Positions 9,034 to 17,594 of a DNA stretch of 64,000 nt are shown one piece after another. Source of the DNA: Selenomonas ruminantium subsp. ruminantium ATCC 12561 (GTDB taxonomy: Bacteria; Bacillota; Negativicutes; Selenomonadales; Selenomonadaceae); the NCBI RefSeq assembly GCF_000424065.1, contig NZ_AUJE01000001.1, positions 1 through 64,000 on the forward strand. Direction: 5' to 3'. The first letter of the stretch is position 1. Every line of letters begins with the position of its first letter. The position numbers and the translations under genes were made by a program. The notes below the pieces were generated by a model. That model was not told the origin of the DNA. It saw nothing but the letters and a program-made list of their open reading frames with translations, and made no database searches.

Positions 9034-9063
9034 CGAGGCAGTATATACTGCCTCGTATTTTTT
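9034..9063 (+). terminator. Perfect palindrome plus T run in the leader of the PTS gene
   Basis: A 22-bp perfect palindrome (CGAGGCAGTA joined to its complement) at 9034-9055 with TATTTTTT after it. It lies between a -10-like TGCTAAAAT and the PTS ribosome site. It may end the upstream remnant gene or act as an attenuator for the PTS gene. Confidence 0.65.
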
Positions 9064-9079
9064 ATAGGGAGTGAATATT

Positions 9080-10456
9080 ATGAGTAATTGGTTTACCAAG
9101 CTGCAAAGCATTGGCAAGGCCTTGATGCTGCCCATCGCCGTTTTACCGGCGGCGGCTTTGCTGCTGCGTCTCGGTGCGCCGGATGTGCTGAACATCCCGT
9201 TTATCACTAAGGCCGGTGGAGCGGTCTTTGATAATCTGGCACTGATTTTTTCCATTGGTATTGGCGTAGGATTGGCCAAGGATAACAATGGTGCGGCAGG
9301 TCTTGCGGGTGCTATCGGCTATCTGATTCTGACTTCGGCACTAAAGACGATTGATGAAACGCTCAATATGAGTGTTCTGGCCGGTATCGTCAGCGGCCTT
9401 GAGGCCGGTATTCTCTACAACCGCTATCATACGGTGAAACTGCCGGAATATCTGGGCTTTTTCGGCGGACGTCGTTTTGTGCTGATTATCACAGCGGCGG
9501 TATCTATTGTGTTAGCTGCTATCTTCGGTGTAGTTTGGGGGCCGTGTCAGGCGGTTATCCATGCCGTAGGCGAATGGATTATCGGTGCTGGCGCATTGGG
9601 AACCTTTGTCTATGGTGTGCTCAACCGCCTGTTGATTCCGGTGGGGCTGCACCATATCCTCAACAGCTTTATCTGGTTTGTGTTCGGTGAGTATACCAAT
9701 CCTGTGACCGGGGCAGTGGCTACCGGTGACCTCAACCGCTTCTTTGCGGGCGATCCCACGGCGGGCATGTTTATGGCGGGCTTCTTCCCGATGATGATGT
9801 TTGGTATGCCGGCTGTGGCCTTGGCCATGTACCATGCGGCCAAGCCGGAGAACCGCGCTAAAATCGGCGGGATGCTGGCATCAGTGGCCTTTACGGCCTT
9901 CCTGACAGGCATTACGGAACCAATTGAGTTCATGTTCATGTTTCTGGCGCCGGCACTCTATGCGGTGCATGCTGTGCTCACTGGTCTTTCGCTGGCGGTA
10001 ACGTATTCGCTAGGCGTGCTGGACGGCTTTGGCTTCTCGGCAGGCTTTATCGACTATGTGATTGACTGGGGCCTGGCGACCAAGCCGGAACTCATTATCG
10101 CCATCGGTATTGGCGTGTTTATCCTGTATTATGGTATTTTTAGCTGGGCTATCCGCCAGTTCGATATCCCGACCATTGGCCGTTATGATGAAGATCTGCC
10201 GGTCAGCAGCGGGGAAGTCACCATGAGTGAACTTTCCCAGCAGGTACTCGCGGCTCTGGGGGGCAAGGACAATCTGGAGGAAATCTCCAACTGTGCTACG
10301 CGTCTACGCTGCACGGTAAAGGACGTCAACAAGATGGATTTGGAGCGCGTCAAAAAGGTAAATGGCGTGCGCGGCGCTTTTGCTACGGGCAATGCGGTGC
10401 AGGTTGTCATCGGCACTAATGCTGAGCATGTGGCCAACGAAATTATCGCGCAATAA
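9080..10456 (+). CDS. nagE: PTS transporter EIICB, N-acetylglucosamine type
   Basis: Membrane permease of the glucose-superfamily PTS that imports and phosphorylates a sugar, most likely N-acetylglucosamine. 458 residues: an EIIC domain of about ten membrane segments (residues 1-370; GLHHILNSFIW and GITEPIEFMFMF are family blocks), then an EIIB domain with the phospho-cysteine in ISNCATRLRCTV. No EIIA domain is attached, so an EIIA from elsewhere must serve it. The ATG at 9080 is preferred over a GTG nine bases earlier, which overlaps the GGGAGTG site. NagE versus a glucose permease cannot be fully settled. Confidence 0.88.
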   Translation: MSNWFTKLQSIGKALMLPIAVLPAAALLLRLGAPDVLNIPFITKAGGAVFDNLALIFSIGIGVGLAKDNNGAAGLAGAIGYLILTSALKTIDETLNMSVLAGIVSGLEAGILYNRYHTVKLPEYLGFFGGRRFVLIITAAVSIVLAAIFGVVWGPCQAVIHAVGEWIIGAGALGTFVYGVLNRLLIPVGLHHILNSFIWFVFGEYTNPVTGAVATGDLNRFFAGDPTAGMFMAGFFPMMMFGMPAVALAMYHAAKPENRAKIGGMLASVAFTAFLTGITEPIEFMFMFLAPALYAVHAVLTGLSLAVTYSLGVLDGFGFSAGFIDYVIDWGLATKPELIIAIGIGVFILYYGIFSWAIRQFDIPTIGRYDEDLPVSSGEVTMSELSQQVLAALGGKDNLEEISNCATRLRCTVKDVNKMDLERVKKVNGVRGAFATGNAVQVVIGTNAEHVANEIIAQ

Positions 10457-10466
10457 TAAGTGCAAG

Positions 10467-10502
10467 AAAAAACCTTCCCGCGAAATAAGGGAAGGTTTTT
10501 CT
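10467..10502. terminator. Intrinsic terminator between the PTS gene and the HTH gene
   Basis: A 12-bp stem (AAAAACCTTCCC / GGGAAGGTTTTT) with flanking A and T runs. It can work in both directions for the convergent PTS and HTH genes. Confidence 0.9.
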
Positions 10503-10702
10503 TATACCGTAGCAATATCCAGACGGCCGAGAGCGGCCAGAATTTTTTCGTAGCTTTCGCGGCAAATGGGGCGTTTGCCTTGTTCAAATTCGATAATCAG
10601 GGAAGGGCGCATACCGCACATGAGGGCCAGGCGGCTGCAGGACAGGCCCTGGTCTAAGCGGGCACTGCGCACGAGGGAAATGGACTTAAATGATTTAACC
10701 AT
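10502..10702 (-). CDS. Small XRE-family HTH regulator
   Basis: A 66-residue protein made almost entirely of a Cro/CI-type helix-turn-helix: ARLDQGLSCSRLALMCGMRPSLIIEFEQGKRPI, then a C-terminal helix (YEKILAALGRLDI). The ATG at 10702 lies 7 bases from an AGGAG site; a GTG two codons upstream is too close. It sits downstream of rpmF with a terminator between. Target unknown. Confidence 0.75.
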   Translation of the reverse strand: MVKSFKSISLVRSARLDQGLSCSRLALMCGMRPSLIIEFEQGKRPICRESYEKILAALGRLDIATV

Positions 10703-10729
10703 ACACACACTCCTGGATAAAAATAAAAT

Positions 10730-10757
10730 AACCGGACAATCGTAAGATTATCCGGTT
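10730..10757 (-). terminator. Terminator after rpmF
   Basis: A 12-bp stem with one mismatch (AACCGGACAATC / GATTATCCGGTT, loop GTAA), followed on the minus strand by TTATTTTATTTTT. It separates rpmF from the HTH gene. Confidence 0.85.
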
Positions 10758-10769
10758 ACGAGGTACTGC

Positions 10770-10949
10770 TTATTCAGCAGCGGCAACAACTTCCTTGCCG
10801 TCATAGTAGCCGCATTCAGGGCATACATGATGAGGCATTTTCGGTTCGTGGCACTGGGGGCAGGAAACAAAACCCGGTGCTTCTAACTTCCAATTAGCAC
10901 GGCGCTGGTCGCGGCGGGCCTTGGACATTTTTCTCTTTGGTACTGCCAT
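10770..10949 (-). CDS. rpmF: 50S ribosomal protein L32
   Basis: Large-subunit ribosomal protein of 59 residues, found by translating the minus strand. It begins [19 protein letters not shown] and carries the zinc-ribbon pairs CPQC and CPEC, giving the four-cysteine form of L32. A GGAGGTG site precedes the ATG. The usual DUF177 (yceD) neighbour is not present upstream here. Confidence 0.96.
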   Translation of the reverse strand: MAVPKRKMSKARRDQRRANWKLEAPGFVSCPQCHEPKMPHHVCPECGYYDGKEVVAAAE

Positions 10950-11199
10950 TTGGTTTCACCTCCGGAACAATCCGACTTACTGTTTAGTGAAATCCATACA
11001 TAGCTAGGGTTGATGCTGAATGGATTCATTTCACAATTGGTATGTGCATTGACACATGATAGTATTTTACCCTTTTTAGAACAGGATTGCAAGCTTTTTT
11101 TTCTTTTGCCTGGTTGAAATGCTAAGAGGAAGTTTTGTCTGTGGTAAAACTGGAACAGCGGCGTTATAATGAAGAAAATTGATATGAGGGAGGATTGTT

Positions 11200-12105
11200 G
11201 TGGGAGCACGATTAAAAGGCAATATAATGCTGCTCATGACGGCGATGATTTGGGGCGGCGGCTTTGTGGCGCAGAGTGCGGGCATGGATTATATCGGCCC
11301 GTTTACCTTTTGTGCGGCCCGTTATGTGCTGGCTATGCTTGCGCTGATTCCGGTGATTTTCCTGTTCAGCGTGCAGGCGCGGAAAAATCCGCAGGCCGGC
11401 TTGTGGGAAAAGTTTGCGCCTGACCGGCCAACGCTTTGGGGTGGCTTGTACTGCGGGCTGACCTTGGGTGTGGCCGATGCCTTGCAGCAGGTGGGCATCT
11501 GCTATACTACGGCAGGCAAGGCCGGCTTTATCACGGCGCTGTACATCATCATGGTGCCGCTGATGGAGCGGGTATTGGGCAAGCGGATTCCGAAAGTGCT
11601 GGCCTTTTGCGTGCTGCTGGCCATTGTGGGCTTTTATTTCCTCTGCGTCAATGAGGAATTGTCCGTGGGCTATGGCGATTTTCTGACGCTTTGCTGTGCG
11701 GTGTTCTTTTCGCTGCATATTCTCGTCATCGACCATTTTATGAAGAAAAAGGCAGATGGAATCAAATTGTCATGGGTGCAGTTTGCGGTGTCCTTTGTCT
11801 TTGCCAGTATGCTGACGGCGGTTTTTGAGACGGTAACCTGGGAAATGCTGTGGGCGGCACGCTATCCGCTGCTCTTTGCGGGGATAATTTCGAGCGGCAT
11901 TGCCTATACCCTGCAGATTTTGGGGCAGAAGTATACCGACCCTACGATTGCGACTTTGTTGATGAGTCTGGAATCCGTCTTTGCGGTGTTGGCTGGCTGG
12001 GCTGTGCTGGGCGAAGTGATGAGCGGGCGCGAGATTTTTGGCTGTGGGCTGGTGTTTGTGGCGGTGCTGTTAGCACAGCTGCCGTTGCCGGTGTTGAAAA
12101 GGTAG
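11200..12105 (+). CDS. EamA/DMT-family transporter
   Basis: A 301-residue inner-membrane protein of the drug/metabolite transporter superfamily with about ten membrane helices in two EamA repeats (about residues 5-145 and 155-295). The family block SLESVFAVLAGWAVLGE is near the end. It probably exports an amino acid or another small metabolite; the substrate is not visible. It starts with GTG after a GGGAGGA site; a TATAAT -10 lies at 11165-11170. Confidence 0.88.
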   Translation: MGARLKGNIMLLMTAMIWGGGFVAQSAGMDYIGPFTFCAARYVLAMLALIPVIFLFSVQARKNPQAGLWEKFAPDRPTLWGGLYCGLTLGVADALQQVGICYTTAGKAGFITALYIIMVPLMERVLGKRIPKVLAFCVLLAIVGFYFLCVNEELSVGYGDFLTLCCAVFFSLHILVIDHFMKKKADGIKLSWVQFAVSFVFASMLTAVFETVTWEMLWAARYPLLFAGIISSGIAYTLQILGQKYTDPTIATLLMSLESVFAVLAGWAVLGEVMSGREIFGCGLVFVAVLLAQLPLPVLKR

Positions 12106-12378
12106 ATTGCACTAAATGATCGGAACGGCACTGGAGAGGGGCTTGATTTGCAGATTGCGCTAAATGTCTGGCATGGAAGACCGTGGTGTCTAGCAGCTTG
12201 CGCCGGTTACCACGGCGCGAGTTTTTCTTTGCTTCTAGTGGTGTTTGGTTTGCCAGCCAGCGGAGCAGTCGTTCCGTCCGCAAAACAAGCACCTCGGCCC
12301 AAGAAATTTTGCAGGAAATTTGCTTTGTGGAGCGAAGTCTTTCTATGTCTGGAGTTATCTGTGGAAAGGAAGATGAAT
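12106..12378. other. 273-base intergenic stretch without recognised content
   Basis: Contains a short imperfect direct repeat (AGATTGCACTAAATG at about 12104 and AGATTGCGCTAAATG at about 12152) and a weak hairpin with CCGTGGT/ACCACGG arms. The frame of the next gene is open through this stretch, but its ribosome site and homology both begin at 12379. No RNA family recognised. Confidence 0.4.
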
Positions 12379-13251
12379 ATGGGCATTAAGAATATCGGTT
12401 TTATTGGTACGGGCATTATGGGCGCGGCTATGGCTGGGCATTTGCTGGAGGCGGGTTTTAACGTGAGTGTTTATAACCGTACCAAAGCCAAGGCGGAAGG
12501 CCTGCTCGCCAAAGGGGCACAGTGGTGTGAGAGCCCTGGTGCCTGTGCCAAGGGACAGGATGTGGTCATTACGATTGTGGGCTATCCTAAGGACGTGGAG
12601 GAAGTTTATCTCGGTGAAGATGGGATTTTGGCCAATGCCAAGGCTGGTGCCTATGTGGTGGATATGACGACTTCGTCGCCGATACTGGCGGAAAAAATCT
12701 TTGCCTGTGCGCAGGAAAAGGGGATTCATGCGGTAGATGCGCCCGTCACCGGTGGGGATACCGGGGCGAAAAATGCCACCCTGTCCATTTTAGTGGGCGG
12801 GGAGGAAAGTGCCTTTGCGGCCTTAAAACCGGTATTTTCGGCCATGGGAACAAATCTTGTCTATATGGGGACAGCCGGTGCCGGACAGAAGGCCAAAGCC
12901 TGCAATCAGATTGCCATTGCCGGAGCTTTGGCCGGGGCTTGTGAGGCCTATGCCTATGCCAAGGTTTCGGGCATTGACTTGGAGAAAACCTATCAGGCGA
13001 TTTCAGCGGGGGCTGCAGGCAGCTTCCAAATGAGCAATGTCGTGCGCCGAGGGCTGGACGGTGACTTTGAACCGGGCTTTATGCTGAAGCATTTTGGCAA
13101 GGATTTGGCCATCGGCACGGAGACCTCGGCGGCCTACGGTACGGCACTGCCTGTTTTGGCACAGGTGCTCGGTGAGGTGCGGCAGATGGAACGGCTGGGT
13201 GAAGGTAATAAGGGCACGCAGGCGCTGTTGCAGTATTATGGGCTTAAGTAA
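12379..13251 (+). CDS. Beta-hydroxyacid dehydrogenase (tartronate semialdehyde reductase/3-hydroxyisobutyrate type)
   Basis: NAD(P)-dependent dehydrogenase of 290 residues. The Rossmann motif is IGFIGTGIMGAAMAGHL, the substrate-binding DAPVTGGDTGAKNATLSI block follows, and the catalytic Lys lies in AGAGQKAKACNQI. It resembles GarR/GlxR and HIBADH; which substrate is used cannot be told from sequence. The second of two close ATGs (12379) is used because it lies 8 bases from the AAAGGA site. Confidence 0.88.
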   Translation: MGIKNIGFIGTGIMGAAMAGHLLEAGFNVSVYNRTKAKAEGLLAKGAQWCESPGACAKGQDVVITIVGYPKDVEEVYLGEDGILANAKAGAYVVDMTTSSPILAEKIFACAQEKGIHAVDAPVTGGDTGAKNATLSILVGGEESAFAALKPVFSAMGTNLVYMGTAGAGQKAKACNQIAIAGALAGACEAYAYAKVSGIDLEKTYQAISAGAAGSFQMSNVVRRGLDGDFEPGFMLKHFGKDLAIGTETSAAYGTALPVLAQVLGEVRQMERLGEGNKGTQALLQYYGLK

Positions 13252-13326
13252 CTGCTTGAACTGGTGATGGGGATTGGTAATACATAGAGGAAAACGCAGC
13301 ATGGAAGAAGGGAAAGTTGTGGTATG

Positions 13327-13369
13327 AAAAGACCGTCAGGCAAGTGCAGTGCTTGCTTGACGGTCTTTT
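13327..13369. terminator. Strong bidirectional terminator
   Basis: An 18-bp stem with one wobble pair (AAAAGACCGTCAGGCAAG / CTTGCTTGACGGTCTTTT). Lies between the convergent dehydrogenase and FtsA-like genes. Confidence 0.93.
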
Positions 13370-13375
13370 GGCGTT

Positions 13376-15943
13376 TTAATCCCGCCGGATAAAATCGGCG
13401 ATGGATTTCCGGACTGGTTTATCCGGTTGTGCAGAAGTTTGGCTTTGACCAATCGCTTCAGCCAGCCCAGGGATATGCTTTGCTGGTTCAGCGTGGTGCA
13501 TGGGGGTGGCATTAGCGGCATTGATGGTGCTGAGGGTGGGCACGCCATGTACGGCAGTGGGGGGCGCAGTATTGGGCGTATTGGCAGCCATTGCCGTTGT
13601 GCCGGACATAGCCGACAGTGACGGCGTGATGGGGACATCACGGCTGGTGAGTTTTACTTCCAATGTATCGCCATTTTTCACTGGGTCAACGAAGTCTACA
13701 GGCTGACCGTTTACCAAAATCGTAAAGTTTACCCGGCTGGTGGCTGCAGGGGGTTGGAAATTTACGGCCAGCAGGGCATCGCTGACGGTCGTGGTTATGC
13801 GTTCGCTGGTATGGTAGGTTACTTCGCAGCCGTCATCGATAATGGTGCCGGGGCTGGCTGTGCGGCCGTTGACCATCAGTTCTACATTAGCAGAAGGAAT
13901 GGCATATTCCTTGTTTTCATAGTAAATCAATACGTTCGTATCGGCGTTTTTGATATTCAGGATATCGCCCAGTTTCGGGTCTTCATCGGCAATGTATTCC
14001 ACATGATCGCCTTCATGTATGGGCATGGAAATGCTGGCCGGGGCATCGTTAAGGAGAATTTCCGGTGTGCAGCTGTAGGTGGTTTCCTTGCCGTTCAGGG
14101 TATAGTGAATCTTGCGTCCTGTGGGAGGGTAGCCGGCGGCAAGCAGGGCCTCACCAAGGCTCTTGAATTCGCGGCTTTCAATGACATCGCCGTCTGCTAA
14201 AAGCTGATCGGCTTCGGCTTCTTTGCCGTTGACGGTGACGCGCTGGCGGATATGTTTTTCCCGGCCGTTGATGTAGATGGTGTATTCCTGACCGGCTGTT
14301 ACCAAATCGCCCAGACGTACTGTAGGCGTAGTGCCGTTTTCACCGGGGATAACGGTAATCCTGGAACCGTCACGAATCACGGTATCGAGACTGGCTTCTT
14401 CGTCACCCAGCATGATTTTGGCAAAGGTGCCCAAAGTGCCGGGGAAGAATTTTTTCTCGGTGCCGATATTGACCATAAGGCCTAAGCCGGGGTGCCCGTT
14501 ATACTTGCGCATATTGATGCCTGCATTCAGCAGGGCATCGGCAACGGTAAGTTCCCGGAAGTTAAAAAGACTGTATTCTTCTTCGTTGACGTAGACGGAA
14601 AGAAAGTGCAGGGTGTTTAACGAAGCGATTTTGAGGATACCCAATGGTGTTACCGCATCGGGATAGTGAAGTGCTTCGGGAATGTCTACGATTCCGTCCA
14701 CCATATCGGGGGTGCGTACAGCTACGCGTGTTTCCGGCATACCCAGAGCATCAGCCACAAAATGGGCGAGTCCGGGTGTCTGAGAGCCGCCACCAACCAG
14801 CATGACGGCCTGCGGGGTGTCGCCGTTGAGCTCGAAAATCTGTTTGGCAATGGCATTGGCCAGGTTTTCGATATTGGGCATAACCGGGTCGAGGATATCG
14901 ACCGCAGACAGATTGTATTCTGTACCCAAAATATCGGTGAAGGTTACATCTTGTCCGGCAGCAGCTTCTCGTTTTATGCGTTCAGCAATGTTGAAATCCA
15001 GCAGGAAACGCTGGCTGATGGCTTCGGTTACTTCGTCACCGGCCAGTGGTACCATGCCGTAAGCGATGACGGAGCCATTCTTGGTGATGGCTACGTCGGA
15101 GGTGCCGGCGCCGATATCGACCAGCACCAGATTGAGGTGGCGCATGGTGGGCGGAATCAGCACGTTGATAGCGGCAATCGGCTCCAGGGTCAGGGCACGC
15201 ATTTCCAAATTGGTCGCATGGAGGGCACTCTGCATGGAGTCAATGACCTGCCGGGGCAGGAAGGTGGCAATGACGACGGCTTTGGCCTTTTTGCCCCGCT
15301 GGCCAATCAGCATCTTTAACTGGATATCGTCCAGTACATAGCGAATGGTGCTGTAACCTACGCAGTAATAGCGGCTGGGGTCATCTACCGTATGGCTTTC
15401 GGCCAGGGCTGCCTGAGCTGCCTGCACGCCGGCAAAGTCCAGATTGCGCTGCTGCTCGGCAGTGATGAGGCCGTTTACTTCCATTTCCGCCTCGGCAGTC
15501 ATGGTGTAGAGGGCACGTCCGGCGGCAGCCACAGCGGCGGTTTTGATGGGGCCGGTCTTTTCAATCAGGGAATTTTTGACTTTTTCTACGATGGCGGCCA
15601 CCTGCGGCACATCGTGAATCTGGCCGTCCAGCATGGCACGGGTCTTGTGTTCCATTCTGTCGGTAGCAATTACGTGCAGGTTTTCATCATCACCCTCCTC
15701 AGCAACGATGCCGATAACGCTGCGGGTGCCGATGTCCAAAGCAAAAATCCGTTCATGCTCCTTGACAGCCTTGGGCGGTGGTGTTTTAATGACATTGATG
15801 GCTTCGACTATCTCGGGACGCAATTCTTCTGCTGATTCTTCCACCGGCATTGCTTCCGGTGCGGGGCGGAAGGCAGTTGTTTTCGGAGCAGCGGCTTTTT
15901 CCGCTGACTTTATATCAGTGGTGTTTTTCTTGATAGTTGGCAT
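13376..15943 (-). CDS. FtsA-like actin-fold ATPase with long C-terminal extension
   Basis: An 855-residue protein, twice the length of FtsA. After a disordered head (residues 1-65) comes an actin/Hsp70-type ATPase: the first phosphate loop ALDIGTRSVIGIV, an SHS2-like segment (AVAAAGRALYTMTAEAEMEV), the second loop LVDIGAGTSDVAI, and the nucleotide loop MLVGGGSQTPGL. The C-terminal 400 residues contain at least three copies of a small beta module around V-NG...LL-DGD (VTVNGKEAEADQLLADGD; LMVNGRTASPGTIIDDG; ILVNGQPVDFVDPVKNGD). This suggests a wall- or partner-binding role in division or envelope work. The ATG at 15943 has a GAGGAG site at the right spacing. Confidence 0.8.
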   Translation of the reverse strand: MPTIKKNTTDIKSAEKAAAPKTTAFRPAPEAMPVEESAEELRPEIVEAINVIKTPPPKAVKEHERIFALDIGTRSVIGIVAEEGDDENLHVIATDRMEHKTRAMLDGQIHDVPQVAAIVEKVKNSLIEKTGPIKTAAVAAAGRALYTMTAEAEMEVNGLITAEQQRNLDFAGVQAAQAALAESHTVDDPSRYYCVGYSTIRYVLDDIQLKMLIGQRGKKAKAVVIATFLPRQVIDSMQSALHATNLEMRALTLEPIAAINVLIPPTMRHLNLVLVDIGAGTSDVAITKNGSVIAYGMVPLAGDEVTEAISQRFLLDFNIAERIKREAAAGQDVTFTDILGTEYNLSAVDILDPVMPNIENLANAIAKQIFELNGDTPQAVMLVGGGSQTPGLAHFVADALGMPETRVAVRTPDMVDGIVDIPEALHYPDAVTPLGILKIASLNTLHFLSVYVNEEEYSLFNFRELTVADALLNAGINMRKYNGHPGLGLMVNIGTEKKFFPGTLGTFAKIMLGDEEASLDTVIRDGSRITVIPGENGTTPTVRLGDLVTAGQEYTIYINGREKHIRQRVTVNGKEAEADQLLADGDVIESREFKSLGEALLAAGYPPTGRKIHYTLNGKETTYSCTPEILLNDAPASISMPIHEGDHVEYIADEDPKLGDILNIKNADTNVLIYYENKEYAIPSANVELMVNGRTASPGTIIDDGCEVTYHTSERITTTVSDALLAVNFQPPAATSRVNFTILVNGQPVDFVDPVKNGDTLEVKLTSRDVPITPSLSAMSGTTAMAANTPNTAPPTAVHGVPTLSTINAANATPMHHAEPAKHIPGLAEAIGQSQTSAQPDKPVRKSIADFIRRD

Positions 15944-15986
15944 AAAAAAACTCCTCACTTTGCATAAAATAAAAGGTTATTTGTAT

Positions 15987-16000
15987 TATTTCGCGAAATA
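15987..16000. promoter_or_regulatory. Palindrome between divergent genes
   Basis: TATTTCGCGAAATA, a perfect 14-bp palindrome, lies in the 124-base gap between the divergent FtsA-like and FakA-like genes, just upstream of a TTATAAT. It is a candidate operator for one or both genes. No family recognised. Confidence 0.35.
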
Positions 16001-16067
16001 TACATTATAATCCTGTTTTTACGAGGAAAATCTTATAATTAGCTGTTACAGAAATGAGTGTGATACT

Positions 16068-17324
16068 ATGACAGGAAATCGTGAAGTTATTACCGGCAGT
16101 GATTTTAAGCGCATGGTGGCAGGTGCTTATAGTGAATTTTTGTTGGAATATGAAGAGATAAACCGCATGTCCGGTGCGGGGACAATGCCGGGCACCCATG
16201 TCCTGCGGACTATCGGTGCGGCAGTTATGACGCTAAAAGATACCAAAGATGACAGTATTGGCGGTCTTTCACGCCGCGTGGCCGCAGGTGCGATCTTTGG
16301 TGCCCGTGGCAGTGCCGGCGTGGTTCTGGCACAGATGTTCCGCGGTCTGGGCAAGGGGCTTTTGGGCAAGCACAATGCGACTTCCTCGGAGTTTGGCAAG
16401 GCCTTCCAGTATGGTATACTCTATGCGCAGCGTGTGATTCCGGAAAAGCCGGAGCGGCCGATTATCACGATGGCCAAGGAAGTGGCCAAAGGGGCTTATC
16501 ATGCGGTGCGGGCCAATAAGCCGATTTCGGAAATCCTGGAAACGGCTATTGCTGCCGGCGAAAAAGCCCTGGTGAAAATTGGTGAGGAAGATGCCGGAGC
16601 GCGGATTATGTTTGCGTTCCTGCAGGGGTGCCTGAAAGGGCTTGATGGTAACTTTGTATCTCCTGCGGTGAGCCTGTCTTTGGGGCTGGAAGCTCAGCAG
16701 GTTGGGCTGCCTGACCCGCGTAATGATGTTGTCCGTCCGTATTGCGTACGTTTTTCTGTGAAAAATGTACAAGTGGATATGCAGGAACTGGAAGCCCATC
16801 TGCGGGAGTTTTCCACCTTTGCACTGGTGGAGCGGGCAGCAACGGGCGTAGATGTACATTTGCATACGGATCAGCCCGGCAAGGTCATCGAACAGGCTAT
16901 TGGCTGGGGGCCAATCAAAGGGATTCATGTGACCAATATGAGTGAACCGCATAGTCTGTCGCCGCATGATGCCATTATGAAGGTTGCACTTCTGGCTGTG
17001 TCCGAAAATAAGGTACAGGCCAAGGAAATGCAGGATCAGGGGGTACAGATTCTGGTTACGGGCAGTGCTGTAGAAAGTCCTTCGGTGGCAGAGCTTATCA
17101 ATGCTGCGCATAGCGATTTGGCCTTTGCTTATGTGCTGGTGGCTTGGAACCGGGATTTCTGGCAGGCCTTCCGGCAGGCCAAACGTTTGCTCGGGGAACG
17201 CGTTGAACTGGTGCTCTGTGAAAACAAGCAGCAGCAGGCTGCGGCTATCCGTGCGTTTGACCCGAATCTGACGGCAGTAGAGAATGCTATCGTTATGCGG
17301 GAAGCTGCAGAAGAAGCAAAATAA
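16068..17324 (+). CDS. FakA/DAK2-like protein with a degenerate kinase loop
   Basis: 418 residues with the layout of the FakA (fatty acid kinase)/DhaL family, where full-length members are about 550. The GARGNSGVILSQ block is present as GARGSAGVVLAQ (78-89), and the middle and C-terminal parts match the FakA core (VSENKVQAKEMQDQGVQILVTG). The Mg/ATP loop, normally VPDGDTGTNM, reads GTMPGTHVLRT at about 38-48 and has no aspartates. Kinase activity is therefore unlikely. The ribosome site is weak. A FakB partner is not in the window. Confidence 0.75.
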   Translation: MTGNREVITGSDFKRMVAGAYSEFLLEYEEINRMSGAGTMPGTHVLRTIGAAVMTLKDTKDDSIGGLSRRVAAGAIFGARGSAGVVLAQMFRGLGKGLLGKHNATSSEFGKAFQYGILYAQRVIPEKPERPIITMAKEVAKGAYHAVRANKPISEILETAIAAGEKALVKIGEEDAGARIMFAFLQGCLKGLDGNFVSPAVSLSLGLEAQQVGLPDPRNDVVRPYCVRFSVKNVQVDMQELEAHLREFSTFALVERAATGVDVHLHTDQPGKVIEQAIGWGPIKGIHVTNMSEPHSLSPHDAIMKVALLAVSENKVQAKEMQDQGVQILVTGSAVESPSVAELINAAHSDLAFAYVLVAWNRDFWQAFRQAKRLLGERVELVLCENKQQQAAAIRAFDPNLTAVENAIVMREAAEEAK

Positions 17325-17348
17325 GCAATATCGTTCGAGGTAAAAGGC

Positions 17349-17427
17349 GCGAGCCACAGTATAATACTTTTTCTTCGCTGAGACAAGCTTGTCAAACGCT
17401 GCGAAAAAGCATCATACTGTGGCTCGC
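17349..17427. repeat. Hairpin element A1
   Basis: First of three tandem elements. The outer arms are a perfect 14-bp pair (GCGAGCCACAGTAT / ATACTGTGGCTCGC). Inside are a CTTTTTC/GAAAAAG pair, then TTCGC/GCGAA around a perfect inner palindrome GACAAGCTTGTC. CTTAGT follows immediately. The outer arms differ from those of A2 and A3, while the core is shared. Confidence 0.9.
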
Positions 17428-17482
17428 TTAGTGTGCGTTTATATGCGTGCTTGGCGATGGGTGAAGTTCGCTATATAAAGAC

Positions 17483-17561
17483 GCCGGGGGTACTGGTAAT
17501 ATTTTCCTTCGCTGAGACAGGCTTGTCAAACGCTGCGGAAAACATCACCAGTACCCCCGGC
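17483..17561. repeat. Hairpin element A2
   Basis: Second element. The outer arms are a perfect 15-bp pair (GCCGGGGGTACTGGT / ACCAGTACCCCCGGC). The inner core is nearly identical to A1 (TTCGCTGAGACAGGCTTG, then TCAAACGCTGCGGAAAA), and CTTAGT follows the right arm. Confidence 0.9.
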
Positions 17562-17594
17562 TTAGTGCTTAGATTACAGCAGATATGCTAAGAC

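Noticed and set aside
12148-12378. Long N-terminal extension of the beta-hydroxyacid dehydrogenase
   Set aside because: The Rossmann motif and the AAAGGA site place the start at 12379; the extension has no family resemblance.
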